Assembly: GCA_941918925.1 (NCBI GenBank)
Contig: OW799234.1
Coordinates: 108,001,884-108,065,883 of the forward strand
DNA length: 64,000 bases
Direction: 5' to 3'
Source of the DNA: Phyto melanocephala
Lineage: Eukaryota > Arthropoda > Insecta > Diptera > Rhinophoridae
Position 1 is the stretch's first letter. Each line of letters begins with the position of its first letter. Of the stretch, positions 48,858-60,662 are shown piece by piece. The translations under genes were made by a program, and so were the position numbers. Under the pieces are notes generated by a model. That model was not told the origin of the DNA and did not search any database. It saw nothing but the letters and a program-made list of their open reading frames with translations.

Positions 48858-49676
48858 AAATTGTGTGACATATGCATAAACAAAATGTATCTATTTTTTA
48901 ATTGTTGTGTATATAAATACCAGAGATCTGCAACGAATACTCATGAAGTAAGTCAACTTGAATTATGATTCATTATTTCGTTGATTTATATGCATTCATA
49001 CTTATTGAAAAGTCTTCACTATTTATACTCACTTTTAAATTTAAGGTACTTAAAGTACTCATATTCAGCCGCACGTATGACTCGGTTGATTGCTATTGTC
49101 GTTCACGCAAAATAAAAAGACGATCAATAGCAAGTATGCCTCGCATACTCATTATGAAGTTGTGTGTTTTAACTAGGCTTGCCAGATTACAATTTGACAT
49201 TCACCATAGTAATTCTGAATTGTTTAAAAAACTATATAATTTAAATTTAACAAAATAATACAAAAACAACAAGCAAAAATAAAGTGCTTGCTTTGATGTC
49301 TGTTTAAGAGATTTAGATTTTGTTTTTGCGTATTGTCTTTTAAATTTAAGTGAGCACTTAAAAACGCAGTTTTTTAATGTGCTTAAAAAAATTTAAACAT
49401 CAAAATAAAAAACAATATAACTGTTGTTTACGTCTTAATATAGAAGCCAACCAAAACATAGCCTAAAGCCCATAATCAGTTGAATTTATTTAAAAATTAA
49501 ATAGTGATACTTGCAAAACTTTTATATTACACATTGTAAAATTGCAAATCTTCTGGAGGCAAAAAAATATCTTGCACTCTCCGATCTGGCAACATTGTTT
49601 ATTCTTCATACAAATGCGAGCTGAGTTTTTGTTGTTGAGTCAACTTGCATCATTCCATGAAGATAAGTAGTTTCTA

Positions 49677-49930
49677 AACAAGTAACAGTGCTCTATTCGG
49701 CCGTACCGAATCTTATATACCCTTCACAACGTGTAGTCATGCAATAACAATTGTTTGTATCACCATTCATCTCATATAAAATACGTACATATGCATGTAT
49801 ATACTGGTTAGAATAAATGTGGCATCGAATCCCAGCTGAGCCAAAAAAAAAACTATTTTATTTTATTTAATATATTATTTATATTTTATTATTTTTTTTA
49901 TATTTTTTTAAATTTTTTTTATATTAAACT
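49677..49930 (+). mobile_element. DINE-1-like element, 5' portion
   Basis: AACAAGTAACAGTGCTCTAT then TCGGCCGTACCGAATC, 'cttcacaacgtgtagtcatgcaataacaattg', 'atactggttagaataaatgtgg', CATCGAATCCCAGCTGAGCC and an AT array. The AGTCGGG-side 3' module is lacking; the AT array grades into ordinary DNA. Confidence 0.65.
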
Positions 49931-51020
49931 CTGATCACTGATCAGACCACAGCCGAATTCAGCACACTACTTTCATTCTTAGTCTTACACTTAATTTTGT
50001 ATACACCTCAGATTTGACTGGTCTGGATACCATTTCAAAAGTCACTTTCTTGTTATGGACAATTTCTTTCAGTGTAACCTGTTCTTGGTGGTCAAGATTG
50101 GTGGGAATATTATTTAATTTCATATCATTTTGTTGTGTCGTGTATCTTTATGTGTTTGTCTGTTTCATTTTTAGTTTTCTGGGTCATACAGACTCATAAG
50201 TTCATTTAGTATTGTTTAACAAACCCAGCATTATTACATTTATTTTGTTGGTTTTTATTGTTGAAAAATACTCATATGAATGTACCTATCTACTAACTGC
50301 CAGTATGCTGCCTGTGTATAACATCTACTTTATTGTGGTTGTTAAAAAGAGGTACTTGTTATTTTATACTTATGTCCAAGTTTAATTGCCACCTATGTTG
50401 TATCGTTTGGTATCTAAACTTGTCTTAATTTGTGTTTTTTTGTTGTTGTCTTCTTACTACTTAAATGTTTGTGTGTTTCTGATTGTCGCTGTTGCAAAAG
50501 ACAGCTTTAAAAAATCTTGTTTATTTTATGGGAATACTTAAATGTTAATAATTTTTTATAGCATCTCTAACATATGAGTTTTTCTCAGTTATTGCTAGAT
50601 TTTTTTGTGAATTTTCTAAAACATATTTAAACCTGGGAGGTCAGTAAACAGGAAAAACGTATGTTTGAGTTTCGTTTATGTTTGATCTCCTTATAAATTA
50701 AGGGTATAATAAACTCTTTAAGCACGTTTATTGTTAATATGTATCATTTTGTCTTTTTTTCGTTGAAAATTTAATAACTTCATTGAAAATTAAATTATGT
50801 CAAACTACCTTCATTTCGGGTGCAATCAAAAGCGCAAAGAAGCCAACAGTATAGTTTATATAATTCATAATATTGCGCATAATTTAACTAAGATTTAATG
50901 GCTGGAATAATTGGGAAGAACTTAAAAAAAACTTTTTTAATAGTGTATTACATGAAATTTTAAATTTAGGCTTAGCTACGATATGGTATTTAAACCTGTA
51001 TACAAGAAGTGAAGAGAATT
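49931..51020. other. AT-rich noncoding DNA
   Basis: No gene recognised. The 61-codon ORF at 50014-50199 has no motif. Confidence 0.55.
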
Positions 51021-51021
51021 T

Positions 51022-51064
51022 TCAGATTCGGCATGGCTGAATATAGCGCTTTTCTTTGTTTTAA
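51022..51064 (-). mobile_element. DINE-1-like 5' module, minus strand
   Basis: Minus strand: AAACAAAGAAAAGCGCTATA then TTCAGCCATGCCGAATCTGA. It abuts the Helitron 3' end at 51070. Confidence 0.5.
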
Positions 51065-51069
51065 ATAGA

Positions 51070-51600
51070 CTAGCCAAGCCCGGCGCGCGTTGCTACGCCC
51101 CTCAATGAATAAAAAAGCATTCTGAATTTTAATTGAAAATATTAAAAAAAATATTTTATTGATTTTTATTGTAATGCAAGTGGGTATACAATTTTTTTGG
51201 TTTTTCCATTTGCTGTAAAAAGAACAAATTTTTTGGTGTTCCCACACGGAGCATGTGACGTACAGCTGGTCCTGTTAAAAGCATTGATTTTCCAAATTTA
51301 ATTCCGCAACACGCAGAGATTGTTCTTATGCTATGTTGACGGTAATAGCGAAGGCAACGCGAACTGGAAACTGTAGTCGCTTGAAGTTGAAAGGCAAATC
51401 GGTGGGAGCCATTGGAATGCGTGGAAATAGCTAAAAATAATAACTTATTTTTTATAGGCGTGGACTGCCTACTTTTCCAATCACGAAACTGTATAGTCAT
51501 GACAGCTCAATATGTGTGCAAAGTTTCAGAAAAATCAGTCATGTTCAAGTCGCTAAAAATTATAACTATTTTTTTATGGGCGTAGCCCCGCCACCCGTAA
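51070..51600 (-). mobile_element. Helitron remnant with 3' terminus
   Basis: The minus strand ends GTTGCTACGC-type GC-rich hairpin sequence (plus strand: ACTAGCCAAGCCCGGC then GCGCGTTGCTACGCC), giving terminal CTAG next to T. About 100 bp inside it lies the end of a Helitron helicase. The upper part (51430-51600) has 'tgtgtgcaaagtttcagaaaaatc', a segment typical of the same repeat type. The 5' part is gone, and the element borders a truncated DINE-1-like copy. Confidence 0.7.
51165..51425 (-). pseudogene. Helitron Rep/Helicase C-terminus (Pif1-like), decayed
   Basis: One minus-strand frame reads LPFNFKRLQFPVRVAFAITV, then after a stop EQSLRVAELNLENQCF, another stop, and DQLYVTCSV. A shifted frame gives RVGTPKNLF. 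This order is the C-terminal end of Helitron Pif1-family helicases: the 'FP.r.aFA.TinK.QGQ.L' box, then 'G..YVa.SRV..p..l'. The KAQG residues are lost. No Rep domain is present. Confidence 0.75.
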
Positions 51601-51967
51601 ACACTCCCTGTCAGAAACATCGGTAAATAAACAACTTAGATATGAGCAGAAACCCACGACCACCTCACAAAAACAGCATTACAACAACAACATACATACA
51701 TACAAACGTGTATACTGGCTAGAGTAAACATGGTATCGAATCCCAACTGAGGCAAACAATTTTTTTTTTATTTTTTTATATATTTTTTTTTAATTTTGTT
51801 TAATTTATTTTTTTTAGTTGATATATTATTAATATTTTTATTATTTTTTTTTAATTTTTGTTTGTTTTATATTTGTTATTTATATTTTAATTATTTTTTT
51901 AAAATTTTTTTTTTAAATTTTTTTTTTATTTGTTTTTTTTTGTATTTTTTATTTTTTATTTTATATA

Positions 51968-52890
51968 AAGGGTGTTTTTTTAAGCCCGATAGAACTTGAA
52001 ATTGTAAAAAATAACACAAAAAATTAAATTGTAATCAAAATTTTTTTTTTATTCGAAAGATCAATACGTGACATTAACATTTGAAAATGATTTCGGGCAT
52101 ATGGGCACCGCGGCTGTTCTTGACGAAGCGCATTCTGGACGTCCAATTTTGGGCCACTTTTTCGAGCACTGCTGGCCGTATGTCACGAATAACACGAACA
52201 ATGCTGGCCTCCAAGGCGTCAATTGTTGCTGGTTTATCAGCATAAACCAGTGACTTCACGTAGCCCCACAGGAAATAATCGAGAGGTGTCAAATCGCACG
52301 ACCTTGGAGGCCAATTGACAGGTCCATTTCTCGAAATCAACTTATCGCCAAATTTTGATTTCAATAAGTCGATGGTTGCGTTCGCCGTATGGCACGTAGC
52401 GCCATCCTGTTGAAACCACATCTCCTCCGGATCAATGTCATCCATATTTTCAAACAAAAAATCATTGATCATGGTGCGGTAACGATCTCCATTGACCGTA
52501 ACGCGAGCTCCGGCCTCATTTTTGAAGAAATAAGGTCCGATGATGCCACCAGCGTGAAAACCGCACCAAACGGTGCATTTTTCTGGATGTAATGGAGTCT
52601 GTAGGGTCTCTTGTGGATAGGTCTCGCTCCATATGCGGCAATTTTGCTTACTAACAAACCCGTTAAGCCAAAAATGCGCCTCATCGCTGAACACAATTTT
52701 GCGATAAAACAACGGACGTCCAGAATGCGCTTCGTCAAGTACAGCCGCGGTGCCCATATGCCCGAAATCATTTTCAAATGTTAATGTCACGTATTGATCT
52801 TTCGAATAAAAAAAAAATTTTGATTACAATTTAATTTTTTGTGTTATTTTTTACAATTTCAAGTTCTATCGGGCTTAAAAAAACACCCTT
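51968..52890 (-). mobile_element. Rosa mariner rebuilt as a 177-bp fold-back
   Basis: 923 bp, with TA at 51966-51967 and 52891-52892. The arms 51968-52144 and 52714-52890 are inverted copies, each 177 bp, with one difference noted (gctgttctt against gctgtactt). Ends are AAGGGTGTTTTTTTAAGCCC. The arms contain the 3' end of the transposase gene, so the true 5' end of the mariner has been replaced by an inverted copy of its 3' end. At the inner border of each arm lies the palindrome GGACGTCC. Confidence 0.93.
52074..52790 (-). pseudogene. Mariner (DD41D) transposase, catalytic part with foreign N-terminus
   Basis: A 238-codon open frame. Residues 1-26 are the antisense reading of the element's own 3' end, not transposase. 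Genuine transposase starts at LFYRKIVFSDEAHF with D36, then D129 (MWFQQDGATCHTA) and D171 (CDLTPLDYFLWGY); 41 residues lie between the last two, the DD41D spacing described for the rosa group of mariners. VTVNGDRYRTM and NWTSRMRF...EIIFKC complete the C-terminus. All three catalytic aspartates are intact and the frame is unbroken, but the paired helix-turn-helix DNA-binding domain is missing, so autonomous transposition is not expected. Confidence 0.88.
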
Positions 52891-53201
52891 TATTATTTAT
52901 ATTTTTATAAATATTTTTTTTTAATATTTTTTTTAAATTTATTTTTATTTTTTTTTTGTTTCATATTTATTATTTATATTTTATTACTTTTTTATTAATT
53001 TTTTTTATTTATTTTTTAACATACATACGTAAATTTATAATTTTACATTGGGATGTTTTTATATATGTATGTTTTTTATATGTATGTATGTACGTATTTT
53101 ATATGGGATAAATGGTGATACAAACAATTGTTATTGCATGACTACACGTTGTGAAGGGTATATAAGATTCGACACGGCCGAATATAGCACTTTTACTTGT
53201 T

Positions 53202-54743
53202 TAAAACAAAATTGCCTTCATATAGAAAACGTATATGTGTTTAGGTTTATAAGAAATATTTTATCAGCATTCAAGTTAAATATGTAACAGAGGGAGTGAT
53301 ATAAATGTCATTTCCTCTCTTCCTTTTTTAACTACATCATCCGAAATGCATTTCATCTATCTTAAAGATAAAAAAAGAAAAATCATTTAAACAGAAAATG
53401 TGAGCCAGCTAATGCTCTATATAAATAAAATAAATAAATATAAATGAATTAAGGCGATTTCGTGCGTTACGCCAAAAATTTTTCAAAAATGTTTCCAGTC
53501 TGCAAAATTGATGTTGCTTTTATCAATCTTTTGTTATTGGTGTTGTTTTATTTTTTTTTTACACATTTTTACTTTTTACTTACTGTTGGTTGCTACTTTT
53601 ACATTTCATTTAAGGAAGTTTTTATTGTAATTTTTTGGTTTAACATTTTTGGTTTTATTTTAACTTCCGGCATAATGGATGGTTAATATGCTGAATTTAG
53701 TTTCTTTATAATTTATCTAAAATCTATTTTAAAATTGTCTTGACTTTTTTTTATTTTTTTTTTTGTTTTGTTTCCTCTTGCGTTTGTTCGAGTAATTTTT
53801 GTAAATTTGTTATCTCAAATAATTGACCTCAAATTGAAATTGTTGATTTTTGTTACTCGTTTTCGTTTGTTTATTTGTTTGTTTATATTTGGGCGACTTT
53901 GTCACCTAATTACTAAAAGGTAGTGAGGAGATATGGTAACATTACTCATCAATAGAAATTGGTTAGAAGGTCATTAACTCACATACACATACGGATATTA
54001 GGGTTGTTATTACGGAATGCTTGTTTACAATGTTAGAGAGTTAGAGATAACAAATGCTTTAATTTAAATATGTTCATAAAAGGTTCTGCTTAGAAAAAAT
54101 TTTAAATTATCTCGAGTTTAGTATTTCACTGCTTTGTTGTTTCTCTTTTTTAGAGAATCTACTAAACGACTTCCGAAACAGAATAAACGAAAAAAAAACA
54201 ATAAAATAAAATAACCAATTAATAAAGACTCTTAACATTATGTTTAAGGAGTGCTTACGAACAAAGTGTATACATTAATTTAAGATCATTTACGTTAAGA
54301 TATTTATTGAAATATTTGAGTTTTCATTAATTTCATAATTTGATATCACCTTTAAAGGTATTGGCTGTTTTATTTTCTGTTCATCTGCTTGTTAGTACTT
54401 TGTTATATATTTAGAACCGAACTCCCAATACGTAGATGTCTAAAATATTCTAAAATGACCTTATCATTATGCGCTATTGATTAGAGCAAGACCATATTGG
54501 CACTATAGCTTTAGTAAATATGTGTATGATTGTTCTATACGGCATTATGTTAAGAAGTCATCTTAAATTTGAAATTTTCTTTGAATCCACTGTATTCTAT
54601 TAAATCTCTTACTTTGTTAACAATATTGAAAAAAAAAATTAAACTAGCCATCTTACAGTTATGGCTATGATGGATTTTTTTCTGATGTACTGTTCAGTTA
54701 CTTTTGAATATCTTTTATATTCGATATCCAATTATGGGGGTCT

Positions 54744-54782
<39 letters not shown>

Positions 54783-55440
54783 TCACAATTTTGTTGTAGG
54801 TACCCTCTTGAATTTAAAAGCACTATATAATTTGCCGTTTTTTCTCCAAACATCACCTTGAATTTATGATTTTTTCCAGGGGTATTAAAATGCTATTTTA
54901 CTTTTATAGACGTATTGTGGAGATACGACGAGACTCTTATGTGCAGCCCTGAAAGACAACATTTTAGCTGTCAATGGTAAGAAACCAGCCAAAATTCTAG
55001 AAAACTTATGCCAAAATTATAGCTCACTGATGGGCCACATACATATAATGTATGTTTGACTATATAAATATATATATTCTAAGTCCTTATCGACAGAGAA
55101 ATTGATTTAACTTGGTTCGTCTGTCCATTTGTATGTTAAAGCGAAGTTTTTGAAGCCCCCCACGTAACTCCAAACTCTTATATCGGGTATCAATTTATCA
55201 GACAGATGGGCTTCAATAATTTTCCTCTTGAAAATCAGTTTTGTGGGCATATTACGAGCTGAGAATAAGCGAACGAAAAATATTGCCTCTGTTCAAAAAA
55301 AAAAACCTGTTTCAAATGGTCATATACCAACAATGATATAAGCGAAAACAAATATCGATTTTAGTTTATCGTTTAGCTAAATCAACAACAAAAGCTAGTA
55401 GGCGCTAATACATAATACAGATTTCTTCCTTCAATTTCTT
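53202..55440. other. AT-rich noncoding DNA
   Basis: No gene supported. Contains an (AT)n microsatellite at 54747-54782. A segment at 55090-55230 ('ttcgtctgtccatttgtatg') looks like an old DINE/Helentron-type fragment. Confidence 0.5.
54747..54782. repeat. (AT)n microsatellite
   Basis: About 18 uninterrupted AT dinucleotides. Confidence 0.95.
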
Positions 55441-55512
55441 TCAAGAATATTGTACAAATTACAATCAGAATGATAAGGCTATATGTTCACTTGCCGCCTC
55501 TGGTATAAAAGT
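55440..55512 (+). mobile_element. DINE-1-like 3' module, decayed
   Basis: 'ttgtacaaattacaatcagaatgataaggctatatg' followed by 'tctggtataaaa' matches the region before and including the terminal hairpin in other copies. Confidence 0.4.
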
Positions 55513-55633
55513 GTAATAAACATAGTATTTTTGATATTATTAAACCCAACCATATTGGTTTATAATATTTCTAAGAAACATTTTTGCATGACTTGAGGCA
55601 TGTGCACGAATTTTCTTTTTAAATTATTTAATA

Positions 55634-57433
55634 CTAGCATTTAACCCGCTACTTCGATAGCGTAGTTCTTACTATTTATTAAGTACTCAAGTTCTATTTT
55701 TAATTATTAAATATTTTTGGTTCAATTTATGAAAATTTGTATTTCTGATTCCATTTACTTAGAAAAATAAAAATTAGAGTAAGGATATATCGGGCATATA
55801 TTTCCTAACTAAAAGCAAGATCAATGCTACTGAGTTTCAAAAATTAAGATTCATAATTTGCAAAAATGATCCCAAAAATAATAAAAGTAAATTTTTTTCC
55901 TTCACTAAAACTTCCACTAGCTTTATTATTACCTACATTCAGAGTTCTATGTATACAAAATATAAAAAAAAAATTATAAAAAGTAATTTTGGTCGTCCAT
56001 AAGGTAAGGAGTTACCTGGGATCAAAAAACACTAATTTTAAAAATCTATGTTTACAAACGTAAAAATACAAAGAGTACAATAAAAATGCGAAAAGGCTTT
56101 TTTGTGTATCCAATATCATATTAATTCTCAATTTGATTTAATAATCCTTTATTTCACAATTTTTGGCTTTATAAACGTAGAAAATACAAAAGGTACAAAA
56201 AAGTACCGTTTTGGTCGACCATAAGATTTTCAGTCTCACCTTGTATCAATAGTCACTAATTTCAAAATTCTAGCTTCGAAAAGGTAGAAAATAGAAAAAG
56301 TACCATAAAAATTCAGAAAAGTACTTTTTTATCGACCATAACATTTTCAGTCTCACCTTGTATCAATAGTCACTAATTTCAAAATTCTACCTTCATAAAC
56401 GTAGAAAATGCAAAAAGTACCATAAAAATTCAAAAAAGTACCTTTTTGGTCACCCACAACATTTTTAGTCATACCTGGAATCAATAGTCCTTTATTTTAC
56501 AATTCTACTTTTATAAACGCAGAATATACAAAAAGTACCATAGAAATGTGAAAAAGTAAATTTTTGGTCCAGGTTCCAAATTTCAAGTTTAAAATGTTTA
56601 AAAATCTATGTAACAAAATATTTTAATAGACATGATTTAAAGTCAGTAAATCTACTCTTTTTTGCATAAAAGTAATTATGTTTTAAAAAGTTATAAATGT
56701 GTTTCAATTTTTACTAAATTACATAATTTTTTATGTCTAGTGAAATCCCAATTAAAAATTTTGTGAAAATTGGCCGTCTAATTAGGAATTACTTACATTT
56801 TCCGGAATTTTGCCCTTTTTGGTACCTTTTTTGTCCCAAAAAAAGTTTCCAAAAATTTCACCTAAATAATTGTCCATATTCTATAAGCAATAACAATGAT
56901 CAAATTTTGTCCCATTGAATAATATTAGAAAAGTTTCTTTTAAAAAAAGTACCAGAAAAAGGGACTATTTTTACCCCTTATACATGCGAATTTGAAAAAA
57001 GTGCCCAATTCTTATTAACATTTTTTCGCGGATTACTCAAAACAGTTTAAATTTTTTTCCTAGCTTCATGCGTTTGGAAGTTACATAGGGTACCAAAAAA
57101 GTACGAAATTATAGTTTTTACTCGTTTTTTCCCCTTAGGGATTGAAAATTCAAAAAAAGGCCAGACACCTGTTAGCTTATTTTTTGTGCAAATTACAATA
57201 CTTTTTCAATTTAATTTGCATCATGTTTAGTTTAGCAGATATAAGATTACCGATTTTACCCTTTTTTACCCCTTAAAGTACGAATTTCCAAAAATCTTCT
57301 TAGTGGAGCTATACATCGAAAGAGGAACCGATTGTCCAAATTTCATGTCTCTAGCTCTTTGCGTTTGGGCTGTGCGATGATGAATCAGTCAGTCAGTCAC
57401 GTTACTCTTCTATACATATAATATGTAGATAGA
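55634..57433 (-). mobile_element. Helitron-like non-autonomous element
   Basis: The 3' end (minus strand) is at 55634: the plus strand shows CTAG preceded by A, then 'catttaacc' and the hairpin CGCTA-CTTCGA-TAGCG. The candidate 5' end near 57429-57433 reads TCTA(TCTA)CATATTATATG after A on the minus strand, giving insertion between A and T as Helitrons do. A tandem array fills 55980-56580. No Rep/Helicase is present. Confidence 0.6.
55980..56580. repeat. Tandem array, about 115-119-bp unit
   Basis: About five units. The shared core is GTAGAAAATACAAAAAGTAC then CATAAAAATTCAAAAAAGTA, 'ggtcgaccataacattttcagtc' and 'caatagtcactaatttcaaaattct'. Cores begin near 56060, 56180, 56290, 56405 and 56520. 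The third and fourth units are most alike. Confidence 0.75.
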
Positions 57434-57787
57434 TTCTAACAAAATAAAATAATTTTGTTACTAAGATTATTAAGAAAGCTTGTCAAGCCCAACCACTTTT
57501 ATTGGGAATAATGTCATAATATCTTTAATAATAGAACCACTTATGTAAAATTTTAATTTATAAATATGATTATGTTGGCCAAAAATGTTCCTTTTTAATT
57601 TCTAAATAAGTCCTTCACTTAAAGGAAAGTTGTTGACTTCTTTAAAAAGTTCTAATTTTTTTTATAAATTTATGTTTTTACTTCTATTCAATTTTTAATC
57701 TCATTATAATAAAATTATAATTAATATTACAATACAAATGGAGAACGAAAGACTTTTTAGCCGTTTTACTGTAACAGATCAGTGTGT

Positions 57788-57850
57788 AGGGAGGCAATCG
57801 ATACCTCAAAATCTAGACTAGCGCACTACCTTCTAAACCACCGGGATCAC
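57788..57850 (-). repeat. tRNA-like (SINE-type) relic
   Basis: Minus strand: GGTGGTTTAGAAGGTAGTGC then GCTAGTCTAG, with a box B-like GGTATCGATTGCC. The spacing is tRNA-like but no acceptor stem is formed, so a tRNA-derived SINE head is preferred. Confidence 0.4.
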
Positions 57851-58349
57851 CTTTTTCACTTTATATTAATACAAACTTTGTTAGTAAATTTTAAGTCTAA
57901 TTATTTTTTAAAAATAATTTTTTAAATGCACATACATACATACATATTTGGCAATAATTTTTCTGTTAACTAATATTTTCAATTTTAATTGATATAGTTC
58001 AAAGCCTTTATTCGCCAAAAAAGAAACATACTTTATCGCTTCTAAGGATTAAATAATAAATATACAAATGCATACGTGCATATATGATGTATTCCGATTT
58101 TTTTTTTTTTCAAAAATATAGTTGTTTATATAAAATCCATTTAATATGCATTTGACCAGCAGCTATAACAACATTTATAGTTCACCAATGGCTGAGAATA
58201 TTAATTGGAATCGTCATCGTGAATTGTCGGTCTAAGAACTCAATACAAAAACAACAATATTAAACAAAAGAACAACTAAAAAAGAAAATATTAAAAACTA
58301 TTTCACAGTTAATCATAAATATTTCATTGCATTGAAAGGTGATTACACC

Positions 58350-59153
58350 AGAGCCAGTCAGTCAGTCAGTCGTTTTCAAAAACAATATATTAGTAAAGTC
58401 GTCACCTTCGATTAAATAACTATACATATACACACATACATATGTACGAACAATACACAAACATTGTATGTATGTATATGTAAATAGAAACAGTAGCAGC
58501 AATATAAACAAATAAAAAACATAGTCTTTCAAGAGTAGCACTAAATAAATTAATAAATCAACAATAAATATCAGCAGCAACAACAACAATAACAACAGTA
58601 GAGTATCATAAGATCACCACCATTGTGTTTGTTTCTTAACAATCCACTTCAATACACCATGATCATCGCCTTCGTCAAATTCGTCTTACTCTGAACGTGA
58701 ATACAATTAAATGCACCCAAAACTATTGGCCAATCAATCAACCCATTGGGTACAAATATCAAAAACTGAATACAACAACTGTAATAAACACCAAGAAATC
58801 AAAAACAATAATAAAAAACTTTAGTTATACGAATCAAGAAAAACAATCTAAGAATTGAAATAAAATAAAAACTTGAATTGAACGAAATAAAAAACCAATA
58901 ACATCAACGTGGAACTTGTTCATATGGAGCTGGGGTGCTACGATTTCATTATTGATGAACTTAAGCAAATAGCAACAACTACCAAGCAAGACCGAAATTA
59001 AGAGCAACAACAAATTTAATAAAAAAAAGAAAATCACCAGCCAGTAACAAACGATCAGCCATCGAGCAAGTTGTTTTAGTTTAAACAACCATCTGTACGA
59101 TCAGACGAAATATATTCAACCAAAAACAACAATCGATTGCACTGATTCTATTC
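58350..59153 (+). other. A/C-rich segment, candidate untranslated exon
   Basis: The composition changes from T-rich to A/C-rich with many AACAAC and CAAAAA steps, typical of fly 5' UTRs. Near its start three overlapping TCAGTC hexamers (58358-58371) match the fly initiator consensus; no TATA box is seen 25-35 bp upstream, and no well-placed downstream element. It ends before a donor-like GTAAGAG (59154). No long ORF is present. Weak evidence; it could be ordinary DNA. Confidence 0.2.
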
Positions 59154-59632
59154 GTAAGAGTGCTACACACGGTCAGAATCTTAAAAGAATTTATTGTCTA
59201 ATAGTTTGAAGTCTTTAAGTATTATGTAAATGTCTTAGATCTTTTTTATTTAGATCAGTAGTTGTTTTATTTTATTTATATTGTTTAATTGATTATTAAT
59301 TGTTTAAATTTTATTTAAGAAGCTACCCAATGTGGTAGCGAAATAATGCAATGAAAAAAAATATTTTTATAAAAAAATTATCTCAAGTTCTCAAATGTTC
59401 CTCGCCTTAACATGTCCTAAGTTACTTTTATAGATATTATTCTTACATAAAAAAGTAAAACACTAGTAATTTAAAAAATAAATTAATAATAAAGTATTAT
59501 TGTTTATTTTTTAGCAAATAAAAAAGGTGCTTGTATGGGGAAAGATTCTTTCGAATAAAAAGAGATAAATCCAAACAAAAAAAACTTTGATTTGTTATTA
59601 AAGCTATTACCTATTTTCACCATAAAAGCTTG

Positions 59633-60662
59633 AACAAGTAAGAACACTATATTCGCCTGTACCGAATTTTTGATACCCACCACATATGGAATAGTCTCTT
59701 AACTAAATAAAACATGTATTTCTCTCTTTGTATAACTTCGATGTGTCAGAGGAAGTTAAATAATAACAATAGCATTAAGTGGGCATGGCACCTCCTACCT
59801 TTTAAATAATATAATAAATGTTTTAATTTCACTTAGATAATCCTTTCTAGAATTAATTTTTTTGTCCATATAGAAATATTATGATTTTTAATAATAAAAC
59901 AAATTAAAATCAAATTTATTATCGCTTTTATGAGATTTTAATTTTCATTGATGGCAGTGGCAAAAGGCGTGTCGAAGTAATTTCTCCAAATGAACTTAAT
60001 TAAAAGATTATTTTATAAACAGTCCTTTATTATTGCAAATTCTTTGTACCTAGAGAAATTACATGAACACGTTATATGACAGGTGGGAGTTAAAGTGGGC
60101 GTGTCATATTTTTTGGGATTACAATAACATTAATCCGAAAGCTATACGTGCAAAGGGAGCTCTTAAATATCATAAACAGTAGATAACGAGAGAAGTGGGC
60201 GTTGAAGTAGGTGTATCAAAGGAGTTTCTGCTCATGAATTCTACTTAGATATTCCAGTATATAAATTAAAAGAAAACGTTACATAAGTGGTGGGCGTAAG
60301 TGTGGGCATGTCACCTTAATTTAATTAAGACACAATTGCATTTTATTCGATATTGGAAGGACATGGTTTTTTTACCTACTCCTGCATTACGAGCTATAAT
60401 TCTCTTCCTTATATACTGATACATGTAGACAATTCTGAATACCAAACAAACCTTGTGTATTAAAAATATTTTGGCAAAATTTGAACACCCTAATTTTTTC
60501 GGTTCGAGGTCTAACGTGCTTTCATCAGACGGACGGACAAAGAAACTAGAACTCAGAAGTCATTTACTTCACGGGATCTCAAATGAATACTTCTATGTTT
60601 TACAAACAGAATGACAAAATAAATATACCCCAACATAAATTTTTTGGTGGCGGGTATAAAAA
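59633..60662 (+). mobile_element. DINE-1-like element, divergent subtype
   Basis: 5' module AACAAGTAAGAACACTATAT then TCGCCTGTACCGAAT. The middle has imperfect repeats around 'agtgggcgtgtca' at intervals of roughly 120 bp (59780, 59960, 60090, 60195, 60300). The end has 'cagacggacggacaaag', 'acaaacagaatgacaaaataaatatacccc' and the hairpin to 'ggcgggtataaaa'. Same architecture as the other copies, with an internal array instead of the A/T block. Confidence 0.65.

Larger units (their letters stand above)
51605..53201 (-). mobile_element. DINE-1-like element interrupted by a mariner
   Basis: Reading the minus strand: AACAAGTAAAAGTGCTATAT then TCGGCCGTGTCGAATC (53201 down), 'cttcacaacgtgtagtcatgcaataac', an A/T-rich array, the inserted mariner (51968-52890), more array, CAGTTGGGATTCGATACCAT, 'agccagtatacacgtttgtatg', GTTGTTGTTG and 'gaggtggtcgtgggtttctgctc'. 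The 3' hairpin module has been lost at 51605. Confidence 0.75.

Noticed and set aside
55980..56580. CRISPR-like or satellite array
   Set aside because: Units of about 117 bp are contiguous without spacers and lie inside a Helitron-like element.
58358..58371. Confident core promoter
   Set aside because: Initiator-like hexamers only; no TATA box and no downstream element at the right spacing.
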